Part shown: piece after piece, positions 1-11,907 of the stretch
Layout of the letters: every line of letters starts with the position of its first letter
Position numbering within the stretch: the stretch's first letter is position 1
Source of the DNA: Rhizophagus irregularis
Lineage: Eukaryota; Glomeromycota; Glomeromycetes; Glomerales; Glomeraceae
NCBI RefSeq assembly: GCF_026210795.1
Contig: NC_089444.1
Location: 548,501 to 612,500, forward strand
Reading direction: 5' to 3'
DNA length: 64,000 nucleotides
Notes under the pieces: generated by a model
Databases searched by the model: none
What the model saw: only the letters and a program-made list of their open reading frames with translations
Told to the model about the DNA's origin: nothing
Made by a program: the position numbers and the translations under genes

Positions 1-1252
1 AATAAATTATGCAGAAACACTGCATATTACATATGTTATTATCACAGTGATTAATTCTATTTTTGGGTTGTCATCGGCCGGAAATTCAATTTTTTTAGAT
101 AAATTGTTGAATAAAAAAAGTATGTTGATGTAATTATTTGCTCGGACTAACGCGATTACGGAATACTTCGTACTCATTTACACAGTACACACATTTTCTT
201 TCTATTGTTATAATTAGAAAAGTACCGAATTTCAAATTCTTTATTTTGTGTACAAAATTATAATAATACACGAGTTATTACGTTATATTCACTTCACTCT
301 GTGACTCTGTCAGTTCAACGAAGCCTGCCTTACCAGCCTGTTGGCCACATGTACGACTATTTGTTTTATTATAATTTAAGCATAAAAAATATATGAGAAA
401 AAAAGTTGGCTCATTTTAAGGAATGTTTCTTATTACATATAATAATAAAGATTTACAGTGCAGACCAGGAGTAAAAAAGAAGGATTAAAAAAAATAATAG
501 TAATAAGTATTAAATGTTAAAATAAATAAGGTTAATATTCTGAAAATTAAAAAGTTTTAACTTATTATATATTAATTTTTATTTATAGCTAATATTTCTT
601 CTTGGCTAAAAGATGCTCTTTAGAAAATACCTAAATAGTGCTTCAAAGAATTTTTTTTATGGTCCAATAAGATTCTTTCTTCAACGTCTCATCAAGCGTT
701 TGAATACAATTGAAAATGGTAAAATGATATACTATATATATTATTATTATTATAGGCATTTTACTTTTTAAACCCCAAATTGTCATTTTAACAAAAGAAG
801 TTACTCTGAATAAGGGATGATCTCATATCACATGATATTACGATAAACAATCCCTAATCACTTTGAAAAAATTAACGAATAAGAAGCGATAAAGAAACAA
901 TTAACAATAAGTAGTTATCTCTATAAAGATTTTCTAATAATAAATCAAATTTTTCTAATAATAAAACCAAACAAATAACAAATTCAATTATGTATTTCTC
1001 TTTCTGCAACAGGGTTTCGATCAAAGCCTAATAATTAATTTTTTTTTTCTATAAGAAAGCCCCTATATAATTTATCCTTATTTGGTTTGGGCATCTTTTT
1101 TTCTTGTAAGATTAAGGGAGATTTCAATGCTAATTACCAAATTTTATTATTAAAATATCGCGCAAATATTTCTCTTATAAAAATCTCATTTATAAATACC
1201 ATTTAGTTTAGTAAATTTTACTTTCAAATTTTTTTTACAACTTTAAATAAAT
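1..1252. other. Intergenic AT-rich spacer
   Basis: No open frame or RNA gene that I can support. The sequence is very AT-rich with poly-T/poly-A runs. The part just upstream of 1253 contains TATA-like stretches around 1175-1200 and may hold the promoter of the GATA-finger gene, but no single element stands out. Confidence 0.5.
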
Positions 1253-1834
1253 ATGTCGCAAATTATAAATATGTCTCAAATTAATGACGAACAAGAAGAA
1301 ATTGTATACGAAGAATGGATGTATGATCTAACAGTGGTAGATTTTGTTATCGCAGGTTTAATACCTATTGATAAAGCAGTTTCGTAAGTTACTTATTCCT
1401 GTAATAGAAATCTGCCTCTATATAATATTTTTCTTAAATATAATCATGACGCGTAAAATACCTTTATTTAAAAAGACTTATAAAACAATGGGAACTCGAA
1501 GATAAAATTGCTGCTGCAACCAATTATCATCCGAAAATTTTTGAAATTTTAACTAATCCAAATATATCGGCAAGAAATGCTTGTGTAAATTGTAATACCA
1601 CTAAATCTCCAGCATGGAGAAGAGATGATCATGGTAGATTACTCTGTAATGCTTGCGGATTATAGTAAGTAATCGTTTGTTTTACAAAATGAATATGCAT
1701 CTTATTCATATTACCTTTGTACTTACTCTTTGCATTTTTCTAGTTTGAAACAACATGGAAAGAAACGACCTGTTGAACATATACAACAAGGAAATAATAA
1801 ATGTAAAAGATCAAAAATTGATTCCAACATGTGA
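1253..1834 (+). CDS. Small GATA-type zinc-finger protein (3 exons)
   Basis: Three exons, 1253-1383, 1476-1664 and 1744-1834, join to a 136-residue protein. Introns 1384-1475 and 1665-1743 both start GTAAGT and end AG, and the splices keep the frame. The zinc finger lies near the C-terminus: C80-x2-C83, a 17-residue loop containing TTKSPAWRR, then C101-NAC104 followed by GLY and a basic tail ([14 protein letters not shown]). C-x2-C-x17-C-x2-C is the classical fungal GATA spacing, so sequence-specific DNA binding at GATA sites in the nucleus is expected. Residues 15-55 are acidic and hydrophobic and may serve as a partner surface. The protein is far shorter than typical fungal GATA regulators and has one finger only. 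The specific pathway (nitrogen, light, iron) cannot be told. The start is the first ATG; a second in-frame ATG lies six codons later. Confidence 0.85.
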
Positions 1835-2521
1835 CGAAATATTTAATTAACTCCCGTAGTATAAATATATTTTTTTTCTCTTGATTTTCACGTGTGTATA
1901 CAAATGCTGCGCCATTATACATAACTAATGTAACGTTAAAAAACAACTATGAATATCCTAATAAATTCTAATAAATTGTTTCAATAAATTCATATGTAGT
2001 AATACAATAACGACAAGTTCCATCATCGTACAGTATTTATGTTTACGACCCTGAAATGGTTTATTATGTGTTACCATACTCGCTGATTTTTACAAACATC
2101 ATGGGACCAATTGACTAATTTAAATGTAATGCTATCGTCATATACAATGTCCATTTATAACAGTTTTTGTTAATTTAAGTACGATCTTCAACTCTTTTTG
2201 ACCTACATAGTGCATTATTTTCAAAAAAAAAAATATAAATTTGAATTTTTTTATTATTTTTTTTTTTGGGTTTTTTTTTAATTTCCATAATTACTTGTTT
2301 TTATTCAAGTTTCATTTACAAATTTTCAAATTTTCATTATTCAATTATGTTTTGTATAACTATTTAAAAACTATCATTGTACCATTTACTTATTATTCCA
2401 AATTTTTTTTTCTTCCTTTTTTTCGTTTAGTTCTGAAAAAAATTCCCATAAGAAAAAAAAATTTTTTTTTCTTGTAATTTTATCATTAATAAAATAATAT
2501 AATTTTTTTAAAAAAAAAAAA
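1835..2521. other. Intergenic, poly-T rich
   Basis: Spacer between the GATA gene and the Fab1-like gene. It is dominated by poly-T and poly-A tracts, and an open frame at 2241-2477 is low-complexity F/N/K sequence that I do not accept as a gene. A long A-run directly precedes the ATG at 2522. Confidence 0.5.
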
Positions 2522-5500
2522 ATGGCAACAACAAGACAAATTAATCCTTCATATAAACCATTACCTGCTTTACCAATAGGTAATTCAGGTAAAAGCGATT
2601 TACAATTAGATAGTATTTCAATAGGTCATATACGTAAAATATTACAACAAAGTTTATATAATTGTTCTGTTAATCCTGATCCTTGGGAATCAATTATTTT
2701 GGGAATTATATTCGATGTTTCTGATACTGTTCCTAAAGCTATTGAAGTTTTATATCAATATGAAATGACAAAAAATGAAATTATTTCTTCACAAAAGAAA
2801 AATAATGAAAAAATTGATGATAAAAGTGATAAAAAAAAAGATAAGAAAGATGAAAAAGATAAAAAAGATGATAAAGATAAAGATGATGATATCAATGTAG
2901 TAGATAATCAAGAAAAATTAAAAAATGTTCCAAAATTTGTTATAAAATTAAAAAAAGAAGAAGGTGGGAGAATTTCAGATTCTCATTTCGTTTATAATTA
3001 TTTTGATGGTGAAGATTTATTTAAACATGAAGATAATGAAGGTAATCGTTTTAATTATTTTTTATAATATTTATTACTCACTGAATGCTAATGTCATAGT
3101 TTTTTTTTTAAAAAAAAATAATAATAATTAGGATCAGAACTTACAAATGATGAAATGAAACATTGGATAGGTGGAACCATAATATTAAAAGGTTCTAAAA
3201 AATATGGCCATAGAATAGACGAAATATTAGAATTAATGGTTTATGTCGTTTGTAATTTAAGACTCGAGGTTTGTTTATTCAGGGATTACTCTGTTTTGAG
3301 AGTTGTTTCAAAAGATAATCATGATGCTGAAGACGTTCAAAATGCGCTAAGAAATTCTAGGCGTACTTCAAAATCTTCGTGGCTTGGGTGGTTGATGAAA
3401 CATAAAAACGTATCAAGTATTAAGGAGCAAATGATGAAATCCTTAAATGAAAAAAATGAAAAAAATGAAAAGCATGAAAAGCATGAAAAGCATGAAAAAC
3501 ATGAAAAGCATGATAAACATAATAAGAATGAAAAGCACGATAAGCATGATAAACCTGATAAACTTGATAAGCCTAATTCATTGATGAGAAGATTATCGAC
3601 AAAAAGAAGTTCAATTTCAAAATCATCAACAATTTCATCAACTTCAATAAATACAACAAATACGGATGATGACGATGATGTGATAAATTTGAATAATACA
3701 AACAAATTTGGAAGTACAATTCGTCAAATGGAAAAGACTATACTGTCAATATCTCCGGGTGTGAAATTTCCTCCTCCGCATCTTTTATTGCGTTTAAGAG
3801 AGGAAGAAAAAGAAATTCGTCTTCATACAAATTTGGATGGAACGTTCAAATCTTATATGGCAAAGGATGTCTTGGATTTAGCTAATGAATTCTCAAATGG
3901 AAGTGTTAATCCTACTGGAAAATACCGAACTTATGCAGCTATTTCTAAGTCAAATCAACTTTCTCTGGATTTTCGTTCAGGACTTACATATTTGATGACA
4001 AATGATAATTCATTAAATGGTATATTCAAACATCAGTCATTATCATGTTCTTATTCAAGATTTTGGTCACCGACTTCAATATCACCTTGTCATAATCATA
4101 GAATAATTACTTTAGAATACTATAACAAATACAATGATCACGTTGATAAATCACTTGGAGAAATGGTTAATTGGTTTTGTGATCAAGCTAATGAAGTTTG
4201 CCAAGATTCATCATGCGACCATCCTGGAATTGATCATATTACTACTTACACTCACAACACGGGAAGGATTAGTATAAATCTTGAAGAAGTTTCGGATTCA
4301 AAATCAAATTCCTCATCTAATGTCATTTTAATGTGGACAGAATGTAAAATTTGTTCAGCAAAAACTCAAATGATTCAAATGTCACATGCGACTTATTTTT
4401 ATTCTTTTGGAAAATATCTTGAACTTCTATTTTATAACGAAGAGTTTTGCTATAAAAATTTATGTCAACATTCAGAATCACGAGAATCTGTCGTTAGATA
4501 TTTCCGTAGGGATAATTTGATTGTGAAGGTTGAATATGAACATGTCGACTTATTTGAGATTCGATTACCGAAATTGCAAATAAGTCAAGAAGAAGCACAA
4601 ATTTCTAATAATTTAGGTGAAGCTGAAAATATCGACAAACTTTTCACTATTGACGCTGAGGATTCGGATAGATTACTTAATGAAACGAGATTAGAAGTTA
4701 CATATTTTTATGGTGTCGTTAAACAACATATTACGGCATTAGAAGAATATTTTGATTCTTTGTCTGCTCATAGGAAAGAAACTAGTACTAGTGGATGGGT
4801 TGACATTAAAGTTGATGGGAATGAAATCGAGGGTGAAGTAAAACAAGATTATAATTATCTTGAAATGTTAGGCGAAATGTTGAAAGATTTTCGTAAAGAT
4901 GAATTTGAACTTTACGATATTCTTAAGAAATCAAAAGCTACGATGTTGAATGATGTACGAAAATTATTGGTTACAAGGATTAATTCTACAAAAAAACGAT
5001 TATTGGATTGGCAAAAAAAGCACGTTCGTGAAGAAGATTTGGAGAAATTTTCAAATATTGATTTAGGTGAACCGGAATACGTAAAGTAAGCTTTGAAGAA
5101 CAATTTTATTATTTATTGGATTTCATTAACAAAATAAAATAATTAAATTAATATTGTATTTTCCGCATATGTAGTTCAAACATATGTCATGTTTTCCCTG
5201 GATCTCCTATTATAGTTAGAGAAGATGAGCCTACTTCTATTATCGCATTGGCATTAAGGTAAATATTTTAAGTAAGTGTATTAATAAATGTATATTCATG
5301 TATATTTAGATTTAAAATATTAATTTTTGACATGTATTTCTATAAAATTTTTACAGCTCAAGGGAATATTTAAAAGAATTGTCTCTTATGCGACAAAATG
5401 TTAGGTTATCAATTACACAATCAGCTCCGGTAACCCCCACGTCTGAACCTCATCAACAACCTCAAGTTTCCAATTCATTTTCATCATTAATTTCTTCGTT

Positions 5501-7530
5501 AACAAGTCCTACTCTTCATGATACGATAAATAGTGGTGATGATTATATGGATCAGTATAGTCTAAGTATTCGACGAAAACTTGTAAAAGAATCACAAGGA
5601 AATGGAATAGGTGATAAAATTTCTCATGGAATTGAATCTCTTGGTGGTATGAATCCATTTAATTTGTCACTTAGCGGCAAAGATAAGAAAAAAGATCCAG
5701 AGAAAGACGGAGAAAAACCCACTTCAACTAAAAGTGCCGGAAAATTTGGCGCAATTTTTGGACAAAAGAATGAAAATCCCGAAAAACCAAAGGATGAAAA
5801 TACTGAAAATGAAAAGCAAGAGGTTTTCAACGAAAAAGTACCACTTGATAAAGAAGAAAAGAAACCACAAATAATAGTTGATCCTGAAAAAGCAGCAATC
5901 GAGAAAGATCAGAAGCAGTCTTTAAACGAGAAAGTCCAGAAGCAGTCTTCAAAAAACGAGAAAGTCCAGAAGCAATCTTCAAACGAGAAAAATCAGAAGC
6001 AATCTTTGAATGAGAAAGATCAGAAGCAATCTTTGAATGAGAAAGATCAGAAGCAATCTTCAAACGAGAAAGATCATCAGAAGCAATCTTCGAACGAGAA
6101 AGAGTTACCGAAGAAAAAGGATGAAACAATAATTACTTCTCCAGCTAGTTTTGTTAAAGAGTTCTCATGGAATCGGAAATCTCCAAAGGATAGTCCACAT
6201 TTAAAATATCGTAAGCATTAAAAAATTTTTTTTTTCATTAATTTGATGTCATTATATATTTATAAATCGCTTGTATTTTTTATAGAGGGCATGCATGGAA
6301 ATAAAAAATTTTCATGCACGATTTATCATGCAACACAATTTGATTCACTTCGACGTCGATGTGGAATTGAAAATATTTGTATTGAATCTTTGTCCAGATG
6401 TGATTCATGGAAAGTTACGGGTGGTAAAAGTGCAAGCACTTTTTTCAAAACAAAAGGTAATTTTAATTAAAAAATTGGGTTCTTTCTCTTAAAATCTCTT
6501 AAAAGAAAAATAGATTTTAATTATTTAATTTTATTATAGATGAGCGACTTGTTGTAAAACAAATGGTATCATCCTGGAGAACTGGAGAAAAAGAAGCATT
6601 ATTGAAATTTGCTCCAAAGTATTTTGACTATATGAATAAACCACCTAGTGTATGTATATAATATAATTCCGATCAATAAATATAATTGTTATTTTGAAAT
6701 TATTGATTTAATTATATATGCACATATTTTTAAATAGAAACCGTCAGTTCTTGCCAAAATTTTTGGATTTTATACAATAAAGATTAAAGATACAAAGAAG
6801 AATAACGTTATCTTGAAGATGGATGTTCTTGTAATGGAACATTTATTCTTCGAGAAAACCATAACAAGAGTAAGCAATATTAATTATTTTGTTTAGTAGT
6901 AACAATATATATTTATCTTTATTTTTTTTTTTTAAAAAAAAAGAAATTTGATCTGAAGGGAATCCAAGAACGCCATACGAAAGATCAAACGCAAGATAAT
7001 GCGACATTATGGGATGGAGATTGGGTTGAAGGAAGATACAAATCACTTTTATTAATACATTCACACTCCAAAAAACTTATAAGAGAAGCGATTCTTAATG
7101 ATACACAATTCCTGTCAGATTCAAATATTATGGATTACTCATTATTGGTTGGAGTTGATGATGAAAAGAAAGAATTGGTAGTAGGAATCGTAGATTTTAT
7201 CGGAACATATACATGGTATAAGAAAATTGAAAATAGAGGTAAAACTATTGGAAGAAACCCTAAAGAAGTCACAGTTTTACCGCCAGATCAATATAAAGAT
7301 AGATTTAGGAATTCTATTGATCAATATTTTTCGGCTGTACCAGGTTAGTAAATAAATAGTAAATTTTTTTTTTAAGATATATCGCTAAAATTTTATTTAT
7401 TATTATAGATAAATGGATAAAATCACCAACTACGGATGATTTATCACCTGAAGAACCAACACCTCAAACACCTCAAACACCCACATCTCCTACTTCGCCG
7501 ATCAAGTCAAAATTACCTAGTGTATTGTAA
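2522..7530 (+). CDS. FAB1: Fab1/PIKfyve-type 1-phosphatidylinositol-3-phosphate 5-kinase, FYVE-less (9 exons)
   Basis: Exons 2522-3041, 3132-5085, 5175-5258, 5357-6210, 6286-6456, 6540-6649, 6738-6869, 6944-7343 and 7409-7530 splice in frame to 1448 residues. Fab1 makes PtdIns(3,5)P2 from PtdIns3P on endosome/vacuole membranes. Residues about 182-240 match the end of the Cpn60/TCP1-like domain (GGTIILKG, then VYVVCNLRLEVCLFRDYSVL). Residues about 470-680 match the conserved cysteine-rich region (WTECKICSAKT, SFGKYLELLFY, CQHS, RYFRRD). HVFPGSPIIVREDEPTSIIA is typical pre-kinase sequence. The kinase (about 1130-1410) has GGKSAS, VVKQM, FDLKG (from 1277), MDYSLLVGVDDE (from 1338) and VDFIGTYTWYKK. 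There is no FYVE or DEP domain. The chaperonin-like domain is cut down, its middle replaced by a D/K-rich stretch, so the protein is much shorter than yeast Fab1. Low-complexity inserts: EKH/DKH repeats and NEKDQKQS repeats. Recruitment to PtdIns3P membranes must therefore use other partners. Confidence 0.9.
3463..3576 (+). repeat. In-frame EKH/DKH low-complexity repeat in the Fab1-like gene
   Basis: A run of nine-base units encoding E-K-H, grading into D-K-H, N-K-N and D-K-P/L, in exon 2 between the chaperonin-like fragment and the cysteine-rich region. It is a histidine/lysine-rich charged linker and looks like microsatellite expansion inside a gene. Confidence 0.8.
5922..6105 (+). repeat. 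In-frame coding repeat NEKxQKQS(S/L) in the Fab1-like gene
   Basis: Seven or so copies of a 24-27-base unit encoding N-E-K-(V/D/N)-Q-K-Q-S-(S/L) lie in exon 4, between the VREDEP block and the kinase. Copies differ by few bases, so the tract probably changes length by slippage or unequal exchange. It lies in a linker with no conserved motif. Confidence 0.85.
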
Positions 7531-8639
7531 ATTATATAATTATTTAAAATTATTTATTAGATGAATTTTTACATTAGCATTGCAAAAGTATTATAGATGA
7601 AAAAAAAGGACTAGATCACATTGTACCTTTGTAATTATATTATTAAAATTTATAATTATTATTATATAATAAACGAAAATAATTTAGAATATAACTAAAA
7701 TATGATCCTATTAATTTGATGATATATTGAAAACAATAATTTATTAAAAGAATTTGGCTGTTATCCGTTAATTAAAACGCAATAATACGCCACCTATTTG
7801 TTGATTTTTTTGGGCTTGGAAAATAATTCACATGTAAATTTATCAGCCCATTTGTATTTGTATTTTTTTTTTTTTTTTTTTTTGATATAAAAACGACGCC
7901 AATTCCTTGAAAGATTTATCAAAAAGGAATTAATAAAATTTATTAAAAATATATAAAAATATTTATACTAATTTTTATATAATATGAAATTAAAATCCAG
8001 GCTATGGTGAATGTATCCAGGCTATGGTATGAGAGATTTTCGACACCAATTCCATGAAGATTGTAAAAATGGAATTAATATATAATATGAAATTAAAATA
8101 AATAAATTTCATATTCGATAATGATTTTCAGGGCTCTATGGTATGAGAGATTTAATATAAATTATCATTCTCTTTCCTTTTTTTTTTTTTAATCAAAATT
8201 TGATTTTATTCTTAGGTAAATTCATGGATCTCCAGTTTATAAGACTGTAAATGGAAAGAAATGAAATACTGTTTACATTCTTAAAACAAGATGGATTCCT
8301 GAATTTCTTATTAATATGGTTTTCTTAAAATAAACAATAAGAAGATCAAGGCCCAAAGGGAAAAAAATAATTTTAATCTCCTAGATTTTTTTTTCTCAAA
8401 GGGGAAAAATAAATAATTATAATCATTTTTTTTCTGAGGTTAGATTATATAAGGTTTTTCCCTAATTTTAATTGATTTCATTTGTTTTCATTGTATAATT
8501 TTTATACAAAAAAATATTTTATTATGCTTTCATTATTATTATTATATTTTCTTGATGAATTCTCCTATATTCTAAAGATTAATAAAGAGATAGGGACTTC
8601 AAGAAAATATTTTTTTGAAAGTATATTTTATATAGTTTA
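7531..8639. other. Intergenic with short diverged direct repeats
   Basis: No gene seen. Phrases recur in diverged form around 7890-7990, 8000-8100 and 8125-8155 (ggctatggtatgagagatt; caattcc-tgaaagat; ggaattaata-ataatatgaaattaaaat). They suggest an old interspersed repeat broken by deletions. Poly-T tracts at about 7862-7883 and 8178-8190. Confidence 0.45.
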
Positions 8640-9090
8640 AATATTGTAATTTTAGATATTTTAGTCAGATAGTTTAGATATTATAGATATCAAGATATTA
8701 TAATTTTAGATATTATAGTTTATTAGAAAGAAGTTCAGCTAACTTAAGCGACTGTTATCTTGGAATGGCTTGTATTGTGGCTTCCATGAAAAAATTACCA
8801 AGAACCTTCAATCAGGAATTCAAAAATCATTGTATTTCAATGATTAATAAAAGACTTGAAGAGTTTGATGATGACAATTATATTATTTACTAGCATTTTT
8901 TTTATTTAGATATTATAGTTTTAGATATTATAGTTTTAGATATAGATATTATAGTTTTAGATATTATAGTTTTAGATATTATAGTTTTAGATATTATAGT
9001 TTAGATATTATAATTTTAGATATTATAGTTTCAGTTTTAGATATAGTTTTAGATATTATAATTTTAGATATTATAGTTTAGATATTATTG
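8640..9090. repeat. Minisatellite TTTTAGATATTATAG
   Basis: A 13-15-base unit (ttttagatattatag and variants) is repeated many times in two blocks, about 8640-8722 and 8896-9089. The blocks are split by the hAT coding scrap at 8732-8893. Units differ by one or two bases. Confidence 0.85.
8732..8893 (+). pseudogene. Fragment of a hAT-like transposase embedded in a minisatellite
   Basis: An open stretch of 53 codons ending in TAG encodes LSDCYLGMACIVASMKKLP, then FNQEFKNHCISMINKRLEEF and DDDNYIIY. The spacing of hydrophobic and basic residues resembles the region just before the C-terminal dimerisation domain of hAT-family transposases (the 'hCIsvFNrRyxeFd' block), from memory of the family. There is no start, no catalytic region and no dimerisation domain, so it is a dead scrap. 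It lies between two arms of the same minisatellite. Confidence 0.55.
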
Positions 9091-9320
9091 GAACTATCAA
9101 CTATTAAACCATTAATAAAAAAACTTGAAGCATCCTTATTCTTTTTTTTTTACAAGAACTTTTGGCGAAACAAATATGTTTGATAACTGAGATTATTGAA
9201 ATCAACCAAAAAAAGAATAATAAACCGTGAATCACGCGAAATAAATATAGCTATGTAAAAAAAAATATCATGATGAGATATTATCATTTATCATTGATAT
9301 CTCGCTTTCATAAAATCTTT
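9091..9320. other. Short AT-rich spacer
   Basis: Lies between the minisatellite and the ~155-bp tandem repeat. The first ~80 bases can be read as a short open stretch (ELSTIKPLIKKLEAS) that might continue the hAT scrap, but the evidence is too thin to call it. Confidence 0.35.
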
Positions 9321-9757
9321 AAAATTGTCCATAATTCGTGGCACTGCTAATCAAATAGATCGAGGCGTCATGAAACTTTACGTCCACCAAGAGATTTTTT
9401 ATTATCGCTTTATTATAATGCTTAGCTTTTCGTATTTTGATATTTGACGGATTTTTTCTTTATTGGGTATTCCTTCGTAAAATTGTCCGCAATTCGTGGC
9501 ACTGCTAAATCAAGCGCCATGAAGCTTTGCGTCCACCAAGAGATTTTTTATTATCGCTTTATTATTATAATGCTTAGCTTTTCATATTTTGATATTTGAC
9601 GGATTTTTTCTTTATTGGGTATTCCTTCGTAAAATTGTCCGCAATTCGTGGCACTGCTAATCAAGCGTCATGAAGCTTTGCGTCCATCAAGAGATTGATA
9701 CTTAGTTTTTCAGATTTTGGTATTTGATGGAATTCTTTCTTTATTGGGTATTCCTTC
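9321..9757. repeat. Tandem repeat, ~155 bp unit, about 2.8 copies
   Basis: The unit begins aaaattgtccgcaattcgtg and ends tattgggtattccttcgt. Copies start at 9321, 9479 and 9631, giving periods of 158 and 152 bases. The third copy lacks the middle ttttattatcgctttatt part. The copies are close to identical, so the duplication is fairly recent. No coding capacity was recognised. Confidence 0.85.
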
Positions 9758-10357
9758 TTGATTATCTTGCTTAGAATCTCTCTTTTTTTAATTTTGATGG
9801 GAAGCATGGCCACATTTGCTTAGCAATCACAATTTTTATGTTCAATTGTATTTTTATGATGGAATTGTCTTATATGTCATGTGATTTGTTTTAAGTGATC
9901 GTTAAATTGAACGTTAGATTGCCTGTATTTGCATGATTCCTTCAAATCACGAGTAATATTCATTTATATTATTAAATTTTCTGTAATAAATTATTGCGTA
10001 TTATCGGTTTTTTTTATTAATATATCGATAATATTATTTTTAAATAATCCATATTATTTCATTATTTAATTCAATTTAAAAATAATTTCATTTTTAAAAT
10101 TTAACGCGATAACGCGATCATTTTTATGGTCTTTATTATTATTTATCTTTAATATATCGAAATCACCTATCATAAGAGAAAATAAAAGATACATAAAATT
10201 TACAAAATGTTTAATCAACTCTATTTTTCAACAAAAAAAAAAGAATCTATAGCTAAAAAAAAGATAGTAATAGCAACAATTTTTTTTTTTAAAAGCGTCC
10301 ATCCCTATTCCCCTACATATCCTTACACCCTACATATTCCTACACCCTACATATTGC
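9758..10357. other. Intergenic spacer 3' of the F-box gene
   Basis: AT-rich with no supported gene. A short cytosine-rich direct repeat (ccctacatat/ccttacaccctacatattc) occupies 10310-10358 and runs into the stop codon of the minus-strand F-box gene. Confidence 0.45.
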
Positions 10358-11907
10358 CTACTCCCATTCAATATGAACATGAAGTCCATAATCATCAAAT
10401 CTTATAATCTTTTTCCTTTTCTCTATCGACCATTCCCTAATAAATTCCTTAAATTCTTTAAAATTATAAGATGTTAAAGGATTTACTAATCTAATTTGTT
10501 TCATCATTGAACAATTCTTCATGATCATAGATAAAAGTGGTATCTCTTCTTTTCTCGTAATTTGAACACATAAATCTATTAAATTTTTAAAATTATCCGC
10601 CGTAGCACTCAACAATTTATAATTTTCTACATTCACGAACCCTACCAAATGAAGTTTCTGTAATTTTGATGAGATATTTTTATTATTAATAATTCTAACG
10701 AAAGGATTTGTTATATAAGGTTTTCCAGTTTCAATAACAGTATTAATATAACTCAAACATTTTAATTTTGGAAATTCTGCCAAAGCCAATAATTCAAAAT
10801 TTTTGTAAGGAATTTTTAAATCTTTAATTTGTAAAATTTCAAGATTATTGCAATTCATTAAAGTTTTGAATGCTATATCATTATCTATATAACCATTTTC
10901 AAATAAAATTTTCTTGTAAGAACTGGCATTTTTTTCCAATGATAAAACTAAATCCGTAATATTTGATTCAGTATTTTGATCAGATTCAGAATTTGAACTC
11001 CCTTGAATATGTAAATGTTCCAAATTATTTTGATTTTGAATTAAAGATATCAAAGTATCTTTAATAAAATTATAAGAATCATCTTGTACCTTAATCCCTT
11101 GAAGATTTGTGCATGTGGCTATTAAAGTTTTTAAAATATTCGATTTATCTATTAAAATATCACATACAAAATATCTAAGATTTTTAAGGCATCTCTTTGT
11201 CGCATCCATTGAGAGAAAGGTTGTAAGAGTATTTTCGAGTTTAAACTTTGTTATATCCCATTTATTCCCAAAAGTATCATCATTATCGAAAAACATGTTC
11301 ACATTCCTATCTTTCAGATTGATTATAAATCGTTTAATATTTGCTCCTTTAAACGTTATAACTCTTAAGATTATAAACAAGAAAGTCATAACTTGATCAA
11401 TTTTCGAAACTGTAGTGAAATAAAATTGAAATAAAAAATTTATTAAATATTATTTAAAAAACATTATAAAAATAAATATATATATATATATTGCTTGCCT
11501 TTTTTATATCCTGGTATACGATAAAGACTATTCTTATTTTTTTGCGTAAATATCGTGATAGCTCTAATTATACGATCCAAATCAATTCCAGTAATAAAAC
11601 TTGGATAATTAAACGAGTAATTAAAAGGTTTCGAATTTTCTTTTTGAAATTTTTTATAATAATCTTTTATCAATTTATCTTTAATATTTAAATCTTTATC
11701 AAGTATGATAAAATTAATTAAAATTGGACAGATTTTTATCTGTTTTGAAATTTCAATACTATTCCTAAAAGGTTTTCTCCATAAACGTATAACGCCATTT
11801 TGACACCATTTACGATTAACGAGAATAATTGAATATAACGTTTTTACTCGATCTATATAACTAAAAATTTCTTGTAAACATTCGTTAGGTAATTTTGAAA
11901 TAGACAT
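10358..11907 (-). CDS. F-box protein with leucine-rich-repeat-like C-terminus (2 exons, GC-AG intron)
   Basis: Exon 1 is 11907-11499 and exon 2 is 11409-10358 on the minus strand, 486 residues in total. Residues 2-48 form an F-box (SKLPNECLQEIFSYI, then LYSIILVNRKWCQNGVIRLW). This motif binds Skp1 and places the protein in an SCF ubiquitin-ligase complex as a substrate receptor. The rest has irregular leucine/isoleucine-rich segments (NLEHLHIQG, NLEILQIKDLK, KLQKLHLVGFV) resembling degenerate leucine-rich repeats that would bind the substrate. The 89-base intron starts GCAAGC and ends CTACAG. Without splicing, exon 1 runs into a tyrosine/isoleucine low-complexity end, while the splice joins the long downstream frame exactly. 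Such F-box proteins form a large family in glomeromycotan fungi, and the target is unknown. Confidence 0.82.

Noticed and set aside
2241..2477. Open frame upstream of the Fab1-like gene
   Set aside because: Low-complexity F/N/K sequence from poly-T runs, no domain, no splice link.
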